A stretch of 7,059 bases of DNA. It comes from Bacilli bacterium. Its GTDB lineage: Bacteria > Bacillota_I > Bacilli_A > RFN20 > CAG-826. Where the stretch lies: the NCBI GenBank assembly GCA_017531065.1, contig JAFXLR010000093.1:1-7059 (forward strand), read 5' to 3'. A program made the position numbers and the translations under genes. The notes below the pieces were generated by a model that saw nothing but the letters and a program-made list of their open reading frames with translations, made no database searches and had not been told where the DNA came from. This document shows positions 1 through 6,541 of the stretch, one piece after another. Position 1 is the first letter of the stretch; every line of letters begins with the position of its first letter.

Positions 1-942
1 GAAACAAGCCCTGTCACAACAGGTCAGATCGTTTCGCTTGTCTCTTATCTCGTCTCTTGTCTTGCTGCCATGGTCATGTTCTCGAGGATGATCCTTTCTC
101 TTAACAAAGCCTACGCTTCGAAAAAGAGAATCGACTCCCTCCTTGCTCTTGAAGGCGATATCAAGAACGAAGGTATTATCACCAAAGACGAAGAAGCTTC
201 TGGAACTAAGTTAATCGAATTCAAAGATGTCTCTCTCACTTATGGTCACGAAGGGGATAAGCCTGCCGTCAGCGGTCTCTCTTTCAGAATCGATCAAGGA
301 GAGACGGTTGGCATCATCGGCGGAACGGGCAGTGGTAAGAGCACTGCTATCTCGTTGCTTTTAAGATTATTCGAGCCAACCAGCGGACAGATTTTCTACC
401 GCGGCATCCCTATCCATGAATATGATTTGGATTCTTTGAGGAAAGAGGTGTCCGTTGTTCTTCAAAAGCCTTCCATCTTCAAGGGAAGCATCCGTTCAAA
501 CCTTCTTCTTTCCAAGAAAGATGCGACAGAAGAGGAGATGGTCAAAGCCCTTAAGGACGCTTTAGCCTACGATTTCGTTTCCAAATACGATGACTTCCTT
601 GACCATAAGGTCGAAGAAGGGGGAACGAATCTTTCTGGCGGTCAGAAACAAAGACTATTAATCGCTCGCGCCCTTCTTAAACCAGCGGACCTTCTTATCC
701 TTGACGATTCCATGAGCGCTCTTGATTACCTTAGCGACCAGAAAGTCAGAGCGAACATCTCCAAAATCAAAGGCTTAACCAAGATCATCGTCTCCCAAAG
801 AGCCTCGTCTTTAATGGATTGCGACAAGATCCTTGTCTTTGACAATGGACGAATCATCGCTTCTGGAAAGCACGAAGAGCTCCTTAATACATGTGACATT
901 TACCGCGAGATCTTTGAGATCCAGAAAGGAGGCGTCAAATGA
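1..942 (+). CDS. ABC exporter half-transporter, degenerate-site subunit (5' end cut off by window)
   Basis: The frame is open from base 1, so the gene begins upstream; 313 residues are visible. Residues 1 to about 45 resemble the last transmembrane helix and cytoplasmic extension of a type IV (MsbA-like) ABC exporter. A complete nucleotide-binding domain follows: Walker A GGTGSGKS (107-114), Q-loop Gln155, intact signature LSGGQ (211-215), Walker B ending in Asp235. Two catalytic positions are changed. The Glu after Walker B is Asp236 (LILDDS) and the H-loop His is Gln266 (VSQR). These are the replacements known from the degenerate-site subunits of heterodimeric exporters such as TM287/288, so this subunit should pair with the next gene product rather than form a homodimer. 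It acts in the cytoplasmic membrane. The substrate cannot be read from sequence; drug, lipid or peptide export are all possible. The stop overlaps the next start by 4 nt (ATGA). Confidence 0.93.
   Translation, partial: ETSPVTTGQIVSLVSYLVSCLAAMVMFSRMILSLNKAYASKKRIDSLLALEGDIKNEGIITKDEEASGTKLIEFKDVSLTYGHEGDKPAVSGLSFRIDQGETVGIIGGTGSGKSTAISLLLRLFEPTSGQIFYRGIPIHEYDLDSLRKEVSVVLQKPSIFKGSIRSNLLLSKKDATEEEMVKALKDALAYDFVSKYDDFLDHKVEEGGTNLSGGQKQRLLIARALLKPADLLILDDSMSALDYLSDQKVRANISKIKGLTKIIVSQRASSLMDCDKILVFDNGRIIASGKHEELLNTCDIYREIFEIQKGGVK
925..932 (+). promoter_or_regulatory. Strong Shine-Dalgarno site for the second ABC gene
   Basis: The sequence AAAGGAGG lies inside the end of the first ABC gene, 6 nt before the ATG at 939. 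It is the only near-perfect anti-16S match next to a start in this window. Together with the ATGA overlap it fixes the start at 939 and suggests tightly balanced synthesis of the two subunits. Confidence 0.85.
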
Positions 943-2720
943 AGAAACTGAAACGCCTCTTACCATGGCTCAAAGGAAGCCGTATCCAAATCTTCTTCTC
1001 GCTTCTTTTCTCTTTGGTCGCGACGGTTTGCAAACTCGCCATTCCTTTCCTTGCCGGCCTTTTGATCAACTATTTCGATTACCACGCTCAGAATGTTTGT
1101 AGGCCAGAGGATGGCTGTATGGACGAAAGCGCTCCGATTATCATCGTCCTCCTCTTTTTGCTCATAATCTGCCTCGTCGTTGGAACCATTTTCAGACACA
1201 TCTTCGATTACACGAAAGCCTTCATTGGCCAAAAGGTCATCGCCAAGATGAGGGAAGAGGTCTTTAAGACCTATATGGATGCCCCAGTTAAGGAAATAGA
1301 CGGCTCATCCAAAGGCGACCTCATCCAAAGGCTCATAAATGATATCGAGAATGTCCAGACCGGTTTATTAAGCGGATTCGCTGCCCTTTTTGATGGAATT
1401 GCGACCATCCTCATAACCATCTTCTTCATGGTTTTCATTAATTGGGCGCTTGCTATCGTCGTCATCTTGCTTACCCCAATTTCGATGGTGGTCAGCCATT
1501 TCGTCTCCAAATACAATTCAAAGCACTTCAAATCCCAGGCCTCTATGAGTGGGAAGCTTTCTTCGTTCGTAAACGAGGCCCTTAAGAATTCAACCTCAAT
1601 CAGGACCCTTGGTATCAGCGAAGACAAAGAGAAAGAGTTCGAAGCGTTAAATGAGGAATTCAGAAACAGCTCCTTCAAAGCCACGATGGGTGTCTCGACA
1701 ATCAACCCTTCAACGAGACTCATAAACGCTTTGATCAACGCTGCCCTCGTTCTCATGGGTGCCTACTTCATCATCGGGAGAACGAGTTTCAGCCTTATTC
1801 CATATTCATATGAGGCGTTTGCGATTGGTGACTTATGCGCATTCTTGACCTATGCCGCCAACTACATGCAGCCATTCAATGAGGTGAGCGATGTCATGAG
1901 TGAGATCAGTTATGCTGCCTCGTCTCTTGAAAGAATCGATAAGGCGGCCAATATGCCTAAGGACGTCGATGAAGGAAAGAAATACATCGATGGCCAAATC
2001 GAGTCCCTTAAAGCGGACAATCTCACCTTCGGTTACACGGAAGACAAACTCGTCATCAATGGCTTCTCTTTGGATATCAAGAAAGGGCAGAGGATTGCGC
2101 TTGTTGGCCCATCAGGATGTGGCAAGACCACCCTCATCAATCTCTTCATGCGTTTCTATGATCCAAAGAGTGGCAAAATCTCAATTAACGATGATTTTGC
2201 TGAGGATATTGTGAAAGATTCCATCAGAAGCCATATCGGAATGGTCCTTCAGGATACCTGGATTTTCACCGGTACGGTTTTTGAGAATATCGCCTATGGC
2301 AAAAAGGGAGCGACCCTCTTCGAAGTAAGGGAAGCAGCGAGGAAAGCCCAGGCCGATGGCTTCATCGAAAGACTTCCTCAAGGATATGACACAATCATAA
2401 GCGATTCCTCTGGCTTGTCGGTTGGCGAGAAGCAACTTATCTGTGTGGCCCGTCTTATGCTTCTTGAGCCTGAAGTCGTCATTTTGGACGAGGCCACAAG
2501 CAACATCGACGTCCGCACCGAGAAACTTCTCAACGAAAGCTTCAAAGAGCTTCTTAAAGGAAGAACTTCCATCGTCGTTGCTCACCGCCTAAGCACAATC
2601 GTCTCAAGCGACCTTATTGTCGTCCTTAAAGATGGTGCTATCATTGAGCAGGGCGACCATGAATCTCTTCTCAAGAAGAAGGGGTTCTATTACGAACTCT
2701 ATAACGCCCAATTCAATTAA
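939..2720 (+). CDS. ABC exporter half-transporter, consensus-catalytic subunit
   Basis: A complete 593-residue half-transporter with an N-terminal membrane domain fused to an ATPase domain, the usual exporter length. Hydrophobic helices lie at about 17-45, 66-88, 148-168, 169-186, 260-282 and 293-312. The first external loop (about 46-65) carries Cys54 and Cys60. ATPase motifs: A-loop Tyr366, Walker A GPSGCGKT (390-397), Q-loop Gln438, Walker B with Asp517 and catalytic Glu518, D-loop SNID, H-loop His549. The catalytic residues are intact, but the signature is LSVGE (493-497), with Val495 in place of the conserved Gly. This defect complements the upstream subunit: its intact LSGGQ can pair with this Walker A/B, while this weak signature faces the degenerate Asp/Gln site. 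The pair therefore looks like one heterodimeric exporter with asymmetric ATP sites. Substrate unknown; a multidrug or lipid role is a guess from family resemblance. Confidence 0.95.
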   Translation: MKKLKRLLPWLKGSRIQIFFSLLFSLVATVCKLAIPFLAGLLINYFDYHAQNVCRPEDGCMDESAPIIIVLLFLLIICLVVGTIFRHIFDYTKAFIGQKVIAKMREEVFKTYMDAPVKEIDGSSKGDLIQRLINDIENVQTGLLSGFAALFDGIATILITIFFMVFINWALAIVVILLTPISMVVSHFVSKYNSKHFKSQASMSGKLSSFVNEALKNSTSIRTLGISEDKEKEFEALNEEFRNSSFKATMGVSTINPSTRLINALINAALVLMGAYFIIGRTSFSLIPYSYEAFAIGDLCAFLTYAANYMQPFNEVSDVMSEISYAASSLERIDKAANMPKDVDEGKKYIDGQIESLKADNLTFGYTEDKLVINGFSLDIKKGQRIALVGPSGCGKTTLINLFMRFYDPKSGKISINDDFAEDIVKDSIRSHIGMVLQDTWIFTGTVFENIAYGKKGATLFEVREAARKAQADGFIERLPQGYDTIISDSSGLSVGEKQLICVARLMLLEPEVVILDEATSNIDVRTEKLLNESFKELLKGRTSIVVAHRLSTIVSSDLIVVLKDGAIIEQGDHESLLKKKGFYYELYNAQFN

Positions 2721-2721
2721 T

Positions 2722-3549
2722 ATGAAGACGAAGAACATTAGGAAAACCGCATTGCTAGTAGGGACGACCCTTGTTCTTTCTTCATGCAACAACGTCTATA
2801 CGAAGGCCATCGATTTGGAAACGGTGAATAAGCTTGTTGCAGCCGCTTTGAATGAGCAGACCGGCTACAAAGTCGAATCGGTTTCCTATTCGCTAAAGAG
2901 TGAGATCAACGAATATGTCCTTGATGACTTCAACCAAAAGAAATTCTTCAAGAAATCAAGCCTAGAGGTCTCTTATAAGGCTCCGTATCTCATCTCGGAC
3001 GAATCGACCGTCTATAGCCTCAAAGTCAAGAATGAGGTCGACTATCTCTTTAATGACAAATTAGATGCAAAGAGAGAGGTCACTGTCAGCGAATACGTCG
3101 ATCCTAATGACCGCAGCCAAAGGCACTTCGTTGTTTCCGAGAATGGAGAAAGCCACGACTATACTCCAACGACCGACTCCGCTTTGGCTTCCTTCATCAA
3201 CCTTCCTACTCTTATTAACGCCAATAACATCACGTCCTTGACCCTTTGCCAGTCCTATATGGGCTCCATCGGCAAATACAATAACCTCACATCCTTCGAA
3301 GCCCTCTCCTCAGGAGGCGATAACTTTGTTATCTCTTTCGAAGGCGAGAACCTTTCCGTCAACGATTTATACGCTGAGGAAACTAGCCTTAACGCCGCAA
3401 TCGCCATCAACTCTTTCTCGATTTCCTCAACCGAGAAGAAAGTCGACTATTACGAATCTGATTACAAATATAGCGGGGACATTCCAGAGTTTGACCTAAC
3501 CGAGACCGATATCTTTGGGAACATCCACGTCAGCTATTCCTACGTATGA
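2722..3549 (+). CDS. Predicted lipoprotein of unknown function in the ABC exporter operon
   Basis: 275 residues. The start at 2722 is chosen because it begins a clear lipoprotein signal: basic MKTKNIRK, a hydrophobic stretch, then lipobox LSSC with the lipidated Cys at residue 22. The same frame stays open upstream from an ATG at 2617, but that start would overlap the ABC gene by 104 nt and bury the signal peptide. The gene begins 1 nt after the ABC stop and has no Shine-Dalgarno sequence, so translation probably relies on reinitiation. The mature protein is hydrophilic, rich in Ser, Asn, Asp and Glu, with alternating patterns suggestive of beta strands and no motif I recognise. It should sit on the outer face of the membrane. 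Co-transcription with an exporter suggests a linked envelope role, but a substrate-binding role is not supported, because exporters do not normally use one. It overlaps the next gene by 4 nt. Confidence 0.85.
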   Translation: MKTKNIRKTALLVGTTLVLSSCNNVYTKAIDLETVNKLVAAALNEQTGYKVESVSYSLKSEINEYVLDDFNQKKFFKKSSLEVSYKAPYLISDESTVYSLKVKNEVDYLFNDKLDAKREVTVSEYVDPNDRSQRHFVVSENGESHDYTPTTDSALASFINLPTLINANNITSLTLCQSYMGSIGKYNNLTSFEALSSGGDNFVISFEGENLSVNDLYAEETSLNAAIAINSFSISSTEKKVDYYESDYKYSGDIPEFDLTETDIFGNIHVSYSYV

Positions 3550-3974
3550 AGCGCGATGAAGCCACCGTCTCATACACGATGAGCCGCATTAGAGGCAAAG
3601 ACACCTCCATCGAAATCAAATTAAGAAAAGCCCTTTATGAGAAAGGGTGCAGATACCGTTGCAATAGCAAGTTCATCTTCGGTCATCCTGACATCTCTTT
3701 CAAAGGTGCGAAAGTGGTGGTCTTCTGCGATTCCGAATTCTGGCATGGCAAGGATTTCGAGGAGAACGAAAAGAAGATCCAAAGCAATCGTGAGTACTGG
3801 ATCCCTAAGATCAAAAGGAACATCCAAAGGGATAAGGAAGTAAACGAAAGGCTAACCAAAGAAGGCTATCTCATATTCCGTTATTGGGGAGGCGAAATTC
3901 AAAAAAACCTCGACAAATGTGTCACGGAAATCATCGAAGGCCTTAGTAGCAGGGGCTACAAATTCGCAAAATAA
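3546..3974 (+). CDS. vsr: Very short patch repair (Vsr) type DNA mismatch endonuclease
   Basis: 142 residues, close to the usual Vsr length of about 140-155. Vsr nicks 5' of the T in T:G mismatches left by deamination of 5-methylcytosine. Family marks: the N-terminal block around SRIRGKDTSIE with Glu23, the GHPDI segment with metal-binding Asp49, a hydrophobic strand (57-60), the block from Asp62 to His67 (DSEFWH), and a later EYW plus RYWGGEI segment. Aligned by eye to E. coli Vsr, Asp51 and His69 are kept and His64 is Asp62. The E. coli zinc ligands Cys66, His71, Cys73 and Cys117 align with Glu64, Lys69, Phe71 and Gly, so no such zinc site is expected. The ATG overlaps the lipoprotein stop by 4 nt (ATGA) with no Shine-Dalgarno, so translation is probably coupled. 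Vsr genes usually adjoin a cytosine-C5 methyltransferase; none is in view. The target sequence cannot be inferred. Confidence 0.88.
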   Translation: MKRDEATVSYTMSRIRGKDTSIEIKLRKALYEKGCRYRCNSKFIFGHPDISFKGAKVVVFCDSEFWHGKDFEENEKKIQSNREYWIPKIKRNIQRDKEVNERLTKEGYLIFRYWGGEIQKNLDKCVTEIIEGLSSRGYKFAK

Positions 3975-3976
3975 AA

Positions 3977-3999
3977 CCCTCCATTTCGGAGGGCTTTTT
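3977..3999. terminator. Bidirectional rho-independent terminator between vsr and the membrane protein gene
   Basis: A perfect 6-bp stem, CCCTCC (3977-3982) and GGAGGG (3988-3993), with loop ATTTC, followed by CTTTTTATT on the + strand. On the - strand the same stem is followed by TTTTATTTT. It begins 3 nt after the vsr stop and 14 nt or more beyond the stop of the convergent gene at 4014, so it can serve both transcripts. Confidence 0.88.
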
Positions 4000-4013
4000 A
4001 TTAATTAAGGAAC

Positions 4014-4481
4014 TTATTGTTTCTTGCTATGAACAAGAAGATCGATGGCACCAAAGGCAGCAGCGATGAAGCTGAAGACGATGACGCAGATGGAACCGGC
4101 TCCTAAACCGGAATCGGCGGTGCTAGCCATATCAACGCTTGGGTTGGCGCTGGTGTAGAACATAGCGGCGAAGATGAAGAGGATGCCAGCGGCGACGCCT
4201 AAGACGATCTCAGCAAGGGCGATGGATTTGCCAGCGGCCTCACCGATGATGAATCCGCCAAGGCCTGCAAGAAGAACGAGGCAGACGCAAACGAATCCGA
4301 TGATGAGTGGCCAGACGACGTTATAGCCATCCTGAAGGGCAAACATGACGCTGTAGACATTGCCACGGGCGCATCCGGATTCACCAGAGAAAGCATCGGC
4401 GAACATGCACATCATCGCGACGAATGAGAAGATAACGGCGAACACAGAAGTGATACGGGTTGGAGATTTTACTGTTTTCAT
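4014..4481 (-). CDS. Small four-helix integral membrane protein, function unknown
   Basis: 155 residues. Hydrophobic segments lie at about 11-31, 56-80, 87-109 and 128-150, with short Gly/Ala-rich turns and a short basic C-terminal tail (HSKKQ). Both ends are therefore predicted inside the cell. The loop between helices 1 and 2 (about 32-55) contains Cys37 and would face outward; a second outward loop (about 110-127) is rich in Ser and Asp. I recognise no family motif. The start is supported by an AGGA Shine-Dalgarno core (complement of 4489-4492) 7 nt upstream and a promoter about 25 nt further up. It is a single-gene unit with its own promoter and a shared terminator, convergent with vsr and divergent from the repeat lipoprotein gene. 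The helix pattern rules out a shadow frame. No transport or enzyme role can be assigned. Confidence 0.85.
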   Translation of the reverse strand: MKTVKSPTRITSVFAVIFSFVAMMCMFADAFSGESGCARGNVYSVMFALQDGYNVVWPLIIGFVCVCLVLLAGLGGFIIGEAAGKSIALAEIVLGVAAGILFIFAAMFYTSANPSVDMASTADSGLGAGSICVIVFSFIAAAFGAIDLLVHSKKQ

Positions 4482-4512
4482 AGACTGTTCCTGTTTAGTA
4501 GTTCGATTTTAT

Positions 4513-4541
4513 ATTATGCCCAAATAGTTTACGAGGGGCAA
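4513..4541 (-). promoter_or_regulatory. Sigma-A type promoter for the four-helix membrane protein gene
   Basis: Read on the - strand: -35 TTGCCC (4541-4536, 4 of 6 to consensus), a 17-nt spacer, and -10 CATAAT (4518-4513, 5 of 6). Initiation would fall near 4506, giving a leader of about 25 nt that includes the AGGA ribosome site. Spacing and position fit well; it was identified by eye only. Confidence 0.65.
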
Positions 4542-4545
4542 CATT

Positions 4546-4570
4546 GAGTATTTTATACTCCTATGAGGAG
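4546..4570. repeat. Two adjoining palindromes in the divergent control region (possible operator)
   Basis: GAGTAT-TTT-ATACTC (4546-4560) is a perfect 6-bp inverted repeat with a 3-nt centre. It overlaps CTCCT-ATG-AGGAG (4558-4570), a perfect 5-bp inverted repeat, by three bases. They start 4 nt upstream of the -35 box of the - strand promoter and lie about 95 nt before the + strand lipoprotein start. The position suits a regulator site, but short AT-rich palindromes also arise by chance. No T-run follows, so this is not a terminator. Confidence 0.4.
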
Positions 4571-4652
4571 ATTTCCACCTATTTTGCGAACAAAAGGGGA
4601 GTTGGTCTTCGCTTTTTTACAAACCCCTCTTTCTTTGAAAGACTTTTTATTA

Positions 4653-4658
4653 CATAAT
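4653..4658 (+). promoter_or_regulatory. -10 box placed for a leaderless start of the repeat lipoprotein gene
   Basis: CATAAT (5 of 6 to TATAAT) ends exactly 7 nt before the A of the ATG at 4665, so the expected +1 is the start codon itself. No Shine-Dalgarno sequence lies between. The -35 region is weak: the 17-nt spacer position reads TTTCTT, and a TTGAAA at 4635-4640 is too close. The promoter is therefore tentative. Confidence 0.45.
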
Positions 4659-4664
4659 CTTTGT

Positions 4665-5870
4665 ATGCAAAGACGCAATTTTTCGAAATTCTTTCTTGTT
4701 GCCGCTCTAGCGGCCACAGGTCTTTTATCAGCCTGTTCCGGTGGCGAGGGCTTATCCCAAAAAGGCAGCCCAGTCTACCAGGTCGATTTCTATGACGAAG
4801 TCGGAACCCAGGTTGGTTATGGCTACGCCATCGAAGGAAGAGCCGTCCATTTCAGATCCATGGATGGAACTGCCTATGACTATAACCCTCATAGCGATCT
4901 CACATTGACCACTCCAGGCGCCAGATTTGTTTTCGATGGCTGGGAAGGAACTTATGATTCCACTTTCGATAGCAGAGTCGGCAGTGAACTCCAAGGCGAG
5001 GCTATCAATCTTGATCAAATCAAGGCCAATTGCCGCGTCAGTGCGAAGTTCATTGAGAAAGCTTACAAGATCGAAACCATCTTCAAGAATAATGGAACTC
5101 CAGTCGAGGGTGGGGCGAATGTCCAATTCGGAAACGCCATCACCATCCCAACCGCGGATCCTACCGAAGCCCATCCAGAGTATTACAACACCTATAACTT
5201 CGATGGCTGGGTTCTTGCCAAAGACGAAACAAGCGCCAAGTTCACCAAAGACGACACCCTCGTCTACAAGTGGAAGAGCGGTGCTAACGCCGACCAGTTC
5301 GCTTGGGGTGAAGGAGCACCAGAAGATGCTGACGCCACAGGCAACAAAGGCGTCATTTACCTTGACAAAACCCTCACGGATCATATGCCAACCTATCCTT
5401 CCTACATCAGTGATGGAACGAAGTGGGTCGCTCTTGGAAACCTTAGCAAAGGAACCCTCCCTCTCGAATTCAAATCGACCTACGAGACTGAGAGAAAAGA
5501 GTTCACCGTTTCCTTATATGACGCTAGCAACACGAACAAGGTCGCAAGCTTCAACGCCGAATACGGAAAGACCATCACCTTCGAAAGAAGTGTAACCGCC
5601 GATGTCACAACCATTGTTGTCAAGCTTGATGGAGTGACCAAACACACCTACGAAAACCTTACGACTGACGCCACCAAGATCTGCTATAACCTTGACGGCA
5701 CTTATAAGAACGAAGCCGATTCAGTCAATCTTCATTCCGCTTCGATCGAAAATACCAACATGAGCTTCACTATCACCTATGGTGAAGGTGCGGAAGACCA
5801 CACTCCAAAAGGTGGTTCAGCCAAGCTCCAAGGCAACGTCAGGATCCATCCAGTCGTCAAAGACGCCTAG
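4665..5870 (+). CDS. Secreted lipoprotein with InlB/Flg_new-like repeat modules
   Basis: 401 residues from the ATG at 4665. This start gives a textbook lipoprotein signal: MQRRNFSK, a hydrophobic core, then lipobox LSAC with Cys24. An in-frame ATG at 4563 would add 34 residues ahead of the signal and is rejected. The mature part contains beta-grasp-like modules of the InlB B-repeat/Flg_new (Listeria-Bacteroides repeat) kind. Module 1 (about 38-131) starts YQVDFYDEVG and has the FDGW hallmark at 90-93. Module 2 (about 134-275) starts YKIETIFKNNG, has an FGNAITIP strand and FDGW at 179-182, and carries a long acidic insertion. A third, partial module begins near residue 280 with FTVSLYD and EYGKTITF and lacks FDGW. 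Such modules occur in adhesins and surface-displayed proteins, so an extracellular binding role is likely; the ligand is unknown. There is no LPxTG or C-terminal membrane anchor. TAG is followed directly by in-frame TAA. Confidence 0.88.
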   Translation: MQRRNFSKFFLVAALAATGLLSACSGGEGLSQKGSPVYQVDFYDEVGTQVGYGYAIEGRAVHFRSMDGTAYDYNPHSDLTLTTPGARFVFDGWEGTYDSTFDSRVGSELQGEAINLDQIKANCRVSAKFIEKAYKIETIFKNNGTPVEGGANVQFGNAITIPTADPTEAHPEYYNTYNFDGWVLAKDETSAKFTKDDTLVYKWKSGANADQFAWGEGAPEDADATGNKGVIYLDKTLTDHMPTYPSYISDGTKWVALGNLSKGTLPLEFKSTYETERKEFTVSLYDASNTNKVASFNAEYGKTITFERSVTADVTTIVVKLDGVTKHTYENLTTDATKICYNLDGTYKNEADSVNLHSASIENTNMSFTITYGEGAEDHTPKGGSAKLQGNVRIHPVVKDA

Positions 5871-5882
5871 TAAAAAGAAACA

Positions 5883-5911
5883 AAAAAGAAGGGCTCAGTT
5901 CCCTTCTTTTT
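5883..5911. terminator. Bidirectional terminator shared by the repeat lipoprotein and rdgB genes
   Basis: Arms AAAAAGAAGGG (5883-5893) and CCCTTCTTTTT (5901-5911) form an 11-bp stem with a 7-nt loop. T-rich sequence follows on the + strand (CTTTT); on the - strand T-rich sequence also follows (TTTTTTGTTTC). It lies 12 nt past the lipoprotein stop. On the - strand the first arm is coding sequence for the last residues of RdgB, and the rdgB stop (5895-5897) lies in the loop. Confidence 0.85.
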
Positions 5912-6509
5912 CTTTTAGATATTTGACGAATTTCTGAAGAGCTTTTCCGCGATGTGAGATTTTGTTTTTCTCATCTTCGGAAACAATTCCGAAGTAGAGG
6001 CCTCCCTCATCGGCTTTGAAGATAGGGTCATAGCCAAATCCATGTGTGCCGGTTATCTTATCGGTGATTTGCCCTTCGCAAACGCCATCGAAGTAATGGA
6101 CCTCTCCGTCTTTCTCGATTAGGCAGATCGCGCAGTGGTAGGCGGCTTTTCTATTTGGGTTACCTTTGATCTTCTCTAAGATGTAGGCGTTCACGACCTC
6201 ATATCCTTTGCCGAGTTCTTCTTGAATCTTATCGGCGAAACGTGCGCTATGAACGCCTGGGTAATGCTCGCCTAAGGCCTCGATCTCAATGCCTGAGTCA
6301 TCAGAGATGACTGGCATCTTCAAAGCATCGTGATAATACTTGGCTTTGATATAGGCGTTCTCTTGGTAGGTTTTGCCATCTTCAACCGGCTCTTCGGTAT
6401 GCCCGAAATCGGCAGAGGTTTTAACCACGTATCCAAATGGTTCGAGGATCTTTTGGAACTCCTTGATTTTGCCTTTGTTATGTGAAGCGAGAACGATAAT
6501 TTTTTCCAT
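5895..6509 (-). CDS. rdgB: RdgB/HAM1 family non-canonical purine NTP pyrophosphatase (dITP/XTP)
   Basis: 204 residues, the normal family length. The enzyme hydrolyses dITP, ITP and XTP to monophosphate and pyrophosphate in the cytoplasm, keeping deaminated purines out of DNA and RNA. Motifs in order: N-terminal strand with ASHNKGKIKEF (8-18), acidic EPVEDGKTYQENA (40-52) for metal and substrate binding, DDSGIEI (70-76) with the catalytic Asp region, PGVHSARFA (84-92), GFGYDPIF (157-164) and SHRGKA (185-190), which closes on the base. The start is set at 6509 because MEKIIVLASHNK is the usual N-terminus; an ATG at 6551 would add 14 hydrophobic residues not found in the family. No Shine-Dalgarno precedes the ATG. 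The gene diverges from msrC and converges on the lipoprotein gene, with its 3' end inside the shared terminator. All core motifs are intact. Confidence 0.95.
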   Translation of the reverse strand: MEKIIVLASHNKGKIKEFQKILEPFGYVVKTSADFGHTEEPVEDGKTYQENAYIKAKYYHDALKMPVISDDSGIEIEALGEHYPGVHSARFADKIQEELGKGYEVVNAYILEKIKGNPNRKAAYHCAICLIEKDGEVHYFDGVCEGQITDKITGTHGFGYDPIFKADEGGLYFGIVSEDEKNKISHRGKALQKFVKYLKEKEGN

Positions 6510-6516
6510 GCTAAAA

Positions 6517-6522
6517 ATGATA
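6517..6522 (-). promoter_or_regulatory. Possible -10 box of rdgB, near-leaderless position
   Basis: On the - strand TATCAT (5 of 6 to TATAAT) ends 8 nt before the A of the rdgB ATG, so initiation would fall at the start codon or 1 nt before it. No convincing -35 box was found at 16-18 nt spacing, and an overlapping CATTAT is an alternative. Tentative. Confidence 0.35.
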
Positions 6523-6541
6523 ATGAATCCTAGGCAAAATA

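Noticed and set aside
1271..1756. Open frame of 161 codons on the - strand inside the second ABC gene
   Set aside because: It is antisense to the transmembrane domain of a confidently assigned exporter and shows no family features of its own.
2617..2721. N-terminal extension of the lipoprotein gene from an ATG at 2617
   Set aside because: It would overlap the ABC ATPase domain by 104 nt and place 35 extra residues ahead of a clear lipoprotein signal peptide.
3546..3974. Restriction-modification or defence island reading of the vsr neighbourhood
   Set aside because: No methyltransferase, restriction subunit, toxin or mobile element lies on either side within the window; only the lone Vsr is visible.
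4554..4559. TATACT as a + strand -10 box
   Set aside because: It is part of the palindrome and has no -35 partner at 16-18 nt spacing.
4594..4628. Possible hairpin between AAGGGG and CCCCT upstream of the repeat lipoprotein
   Set aside because: The stem is only about 5 bp with a loop of roughly 24 nt; too weak to call a terminator or riboswitch.
4563..4664. Longer start for the repeat lipoprotein at 4563
   Set aside because: The ATG lies in the centre of a palindrome and would bury the signal peptide; the start at 4665 gives the standard MQRR...LSAC leader.
4752..5384. Open frame of 210 codons on the - strand inside the repeat lipoprotein gene
   Set aside because: It is antisense to a well supported coding sequence, has no recognisable motif or start signals, and its composition mirrors the sense gene.
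4927..5595. Open + strand frame of 222 codons overlapping the repeat lipoprotein gene in another frame
   Set aside because: Its Ser/Pro/Lys/Arg-rich low-complexity product is typical of an off-frame reading, with no signal or domain.
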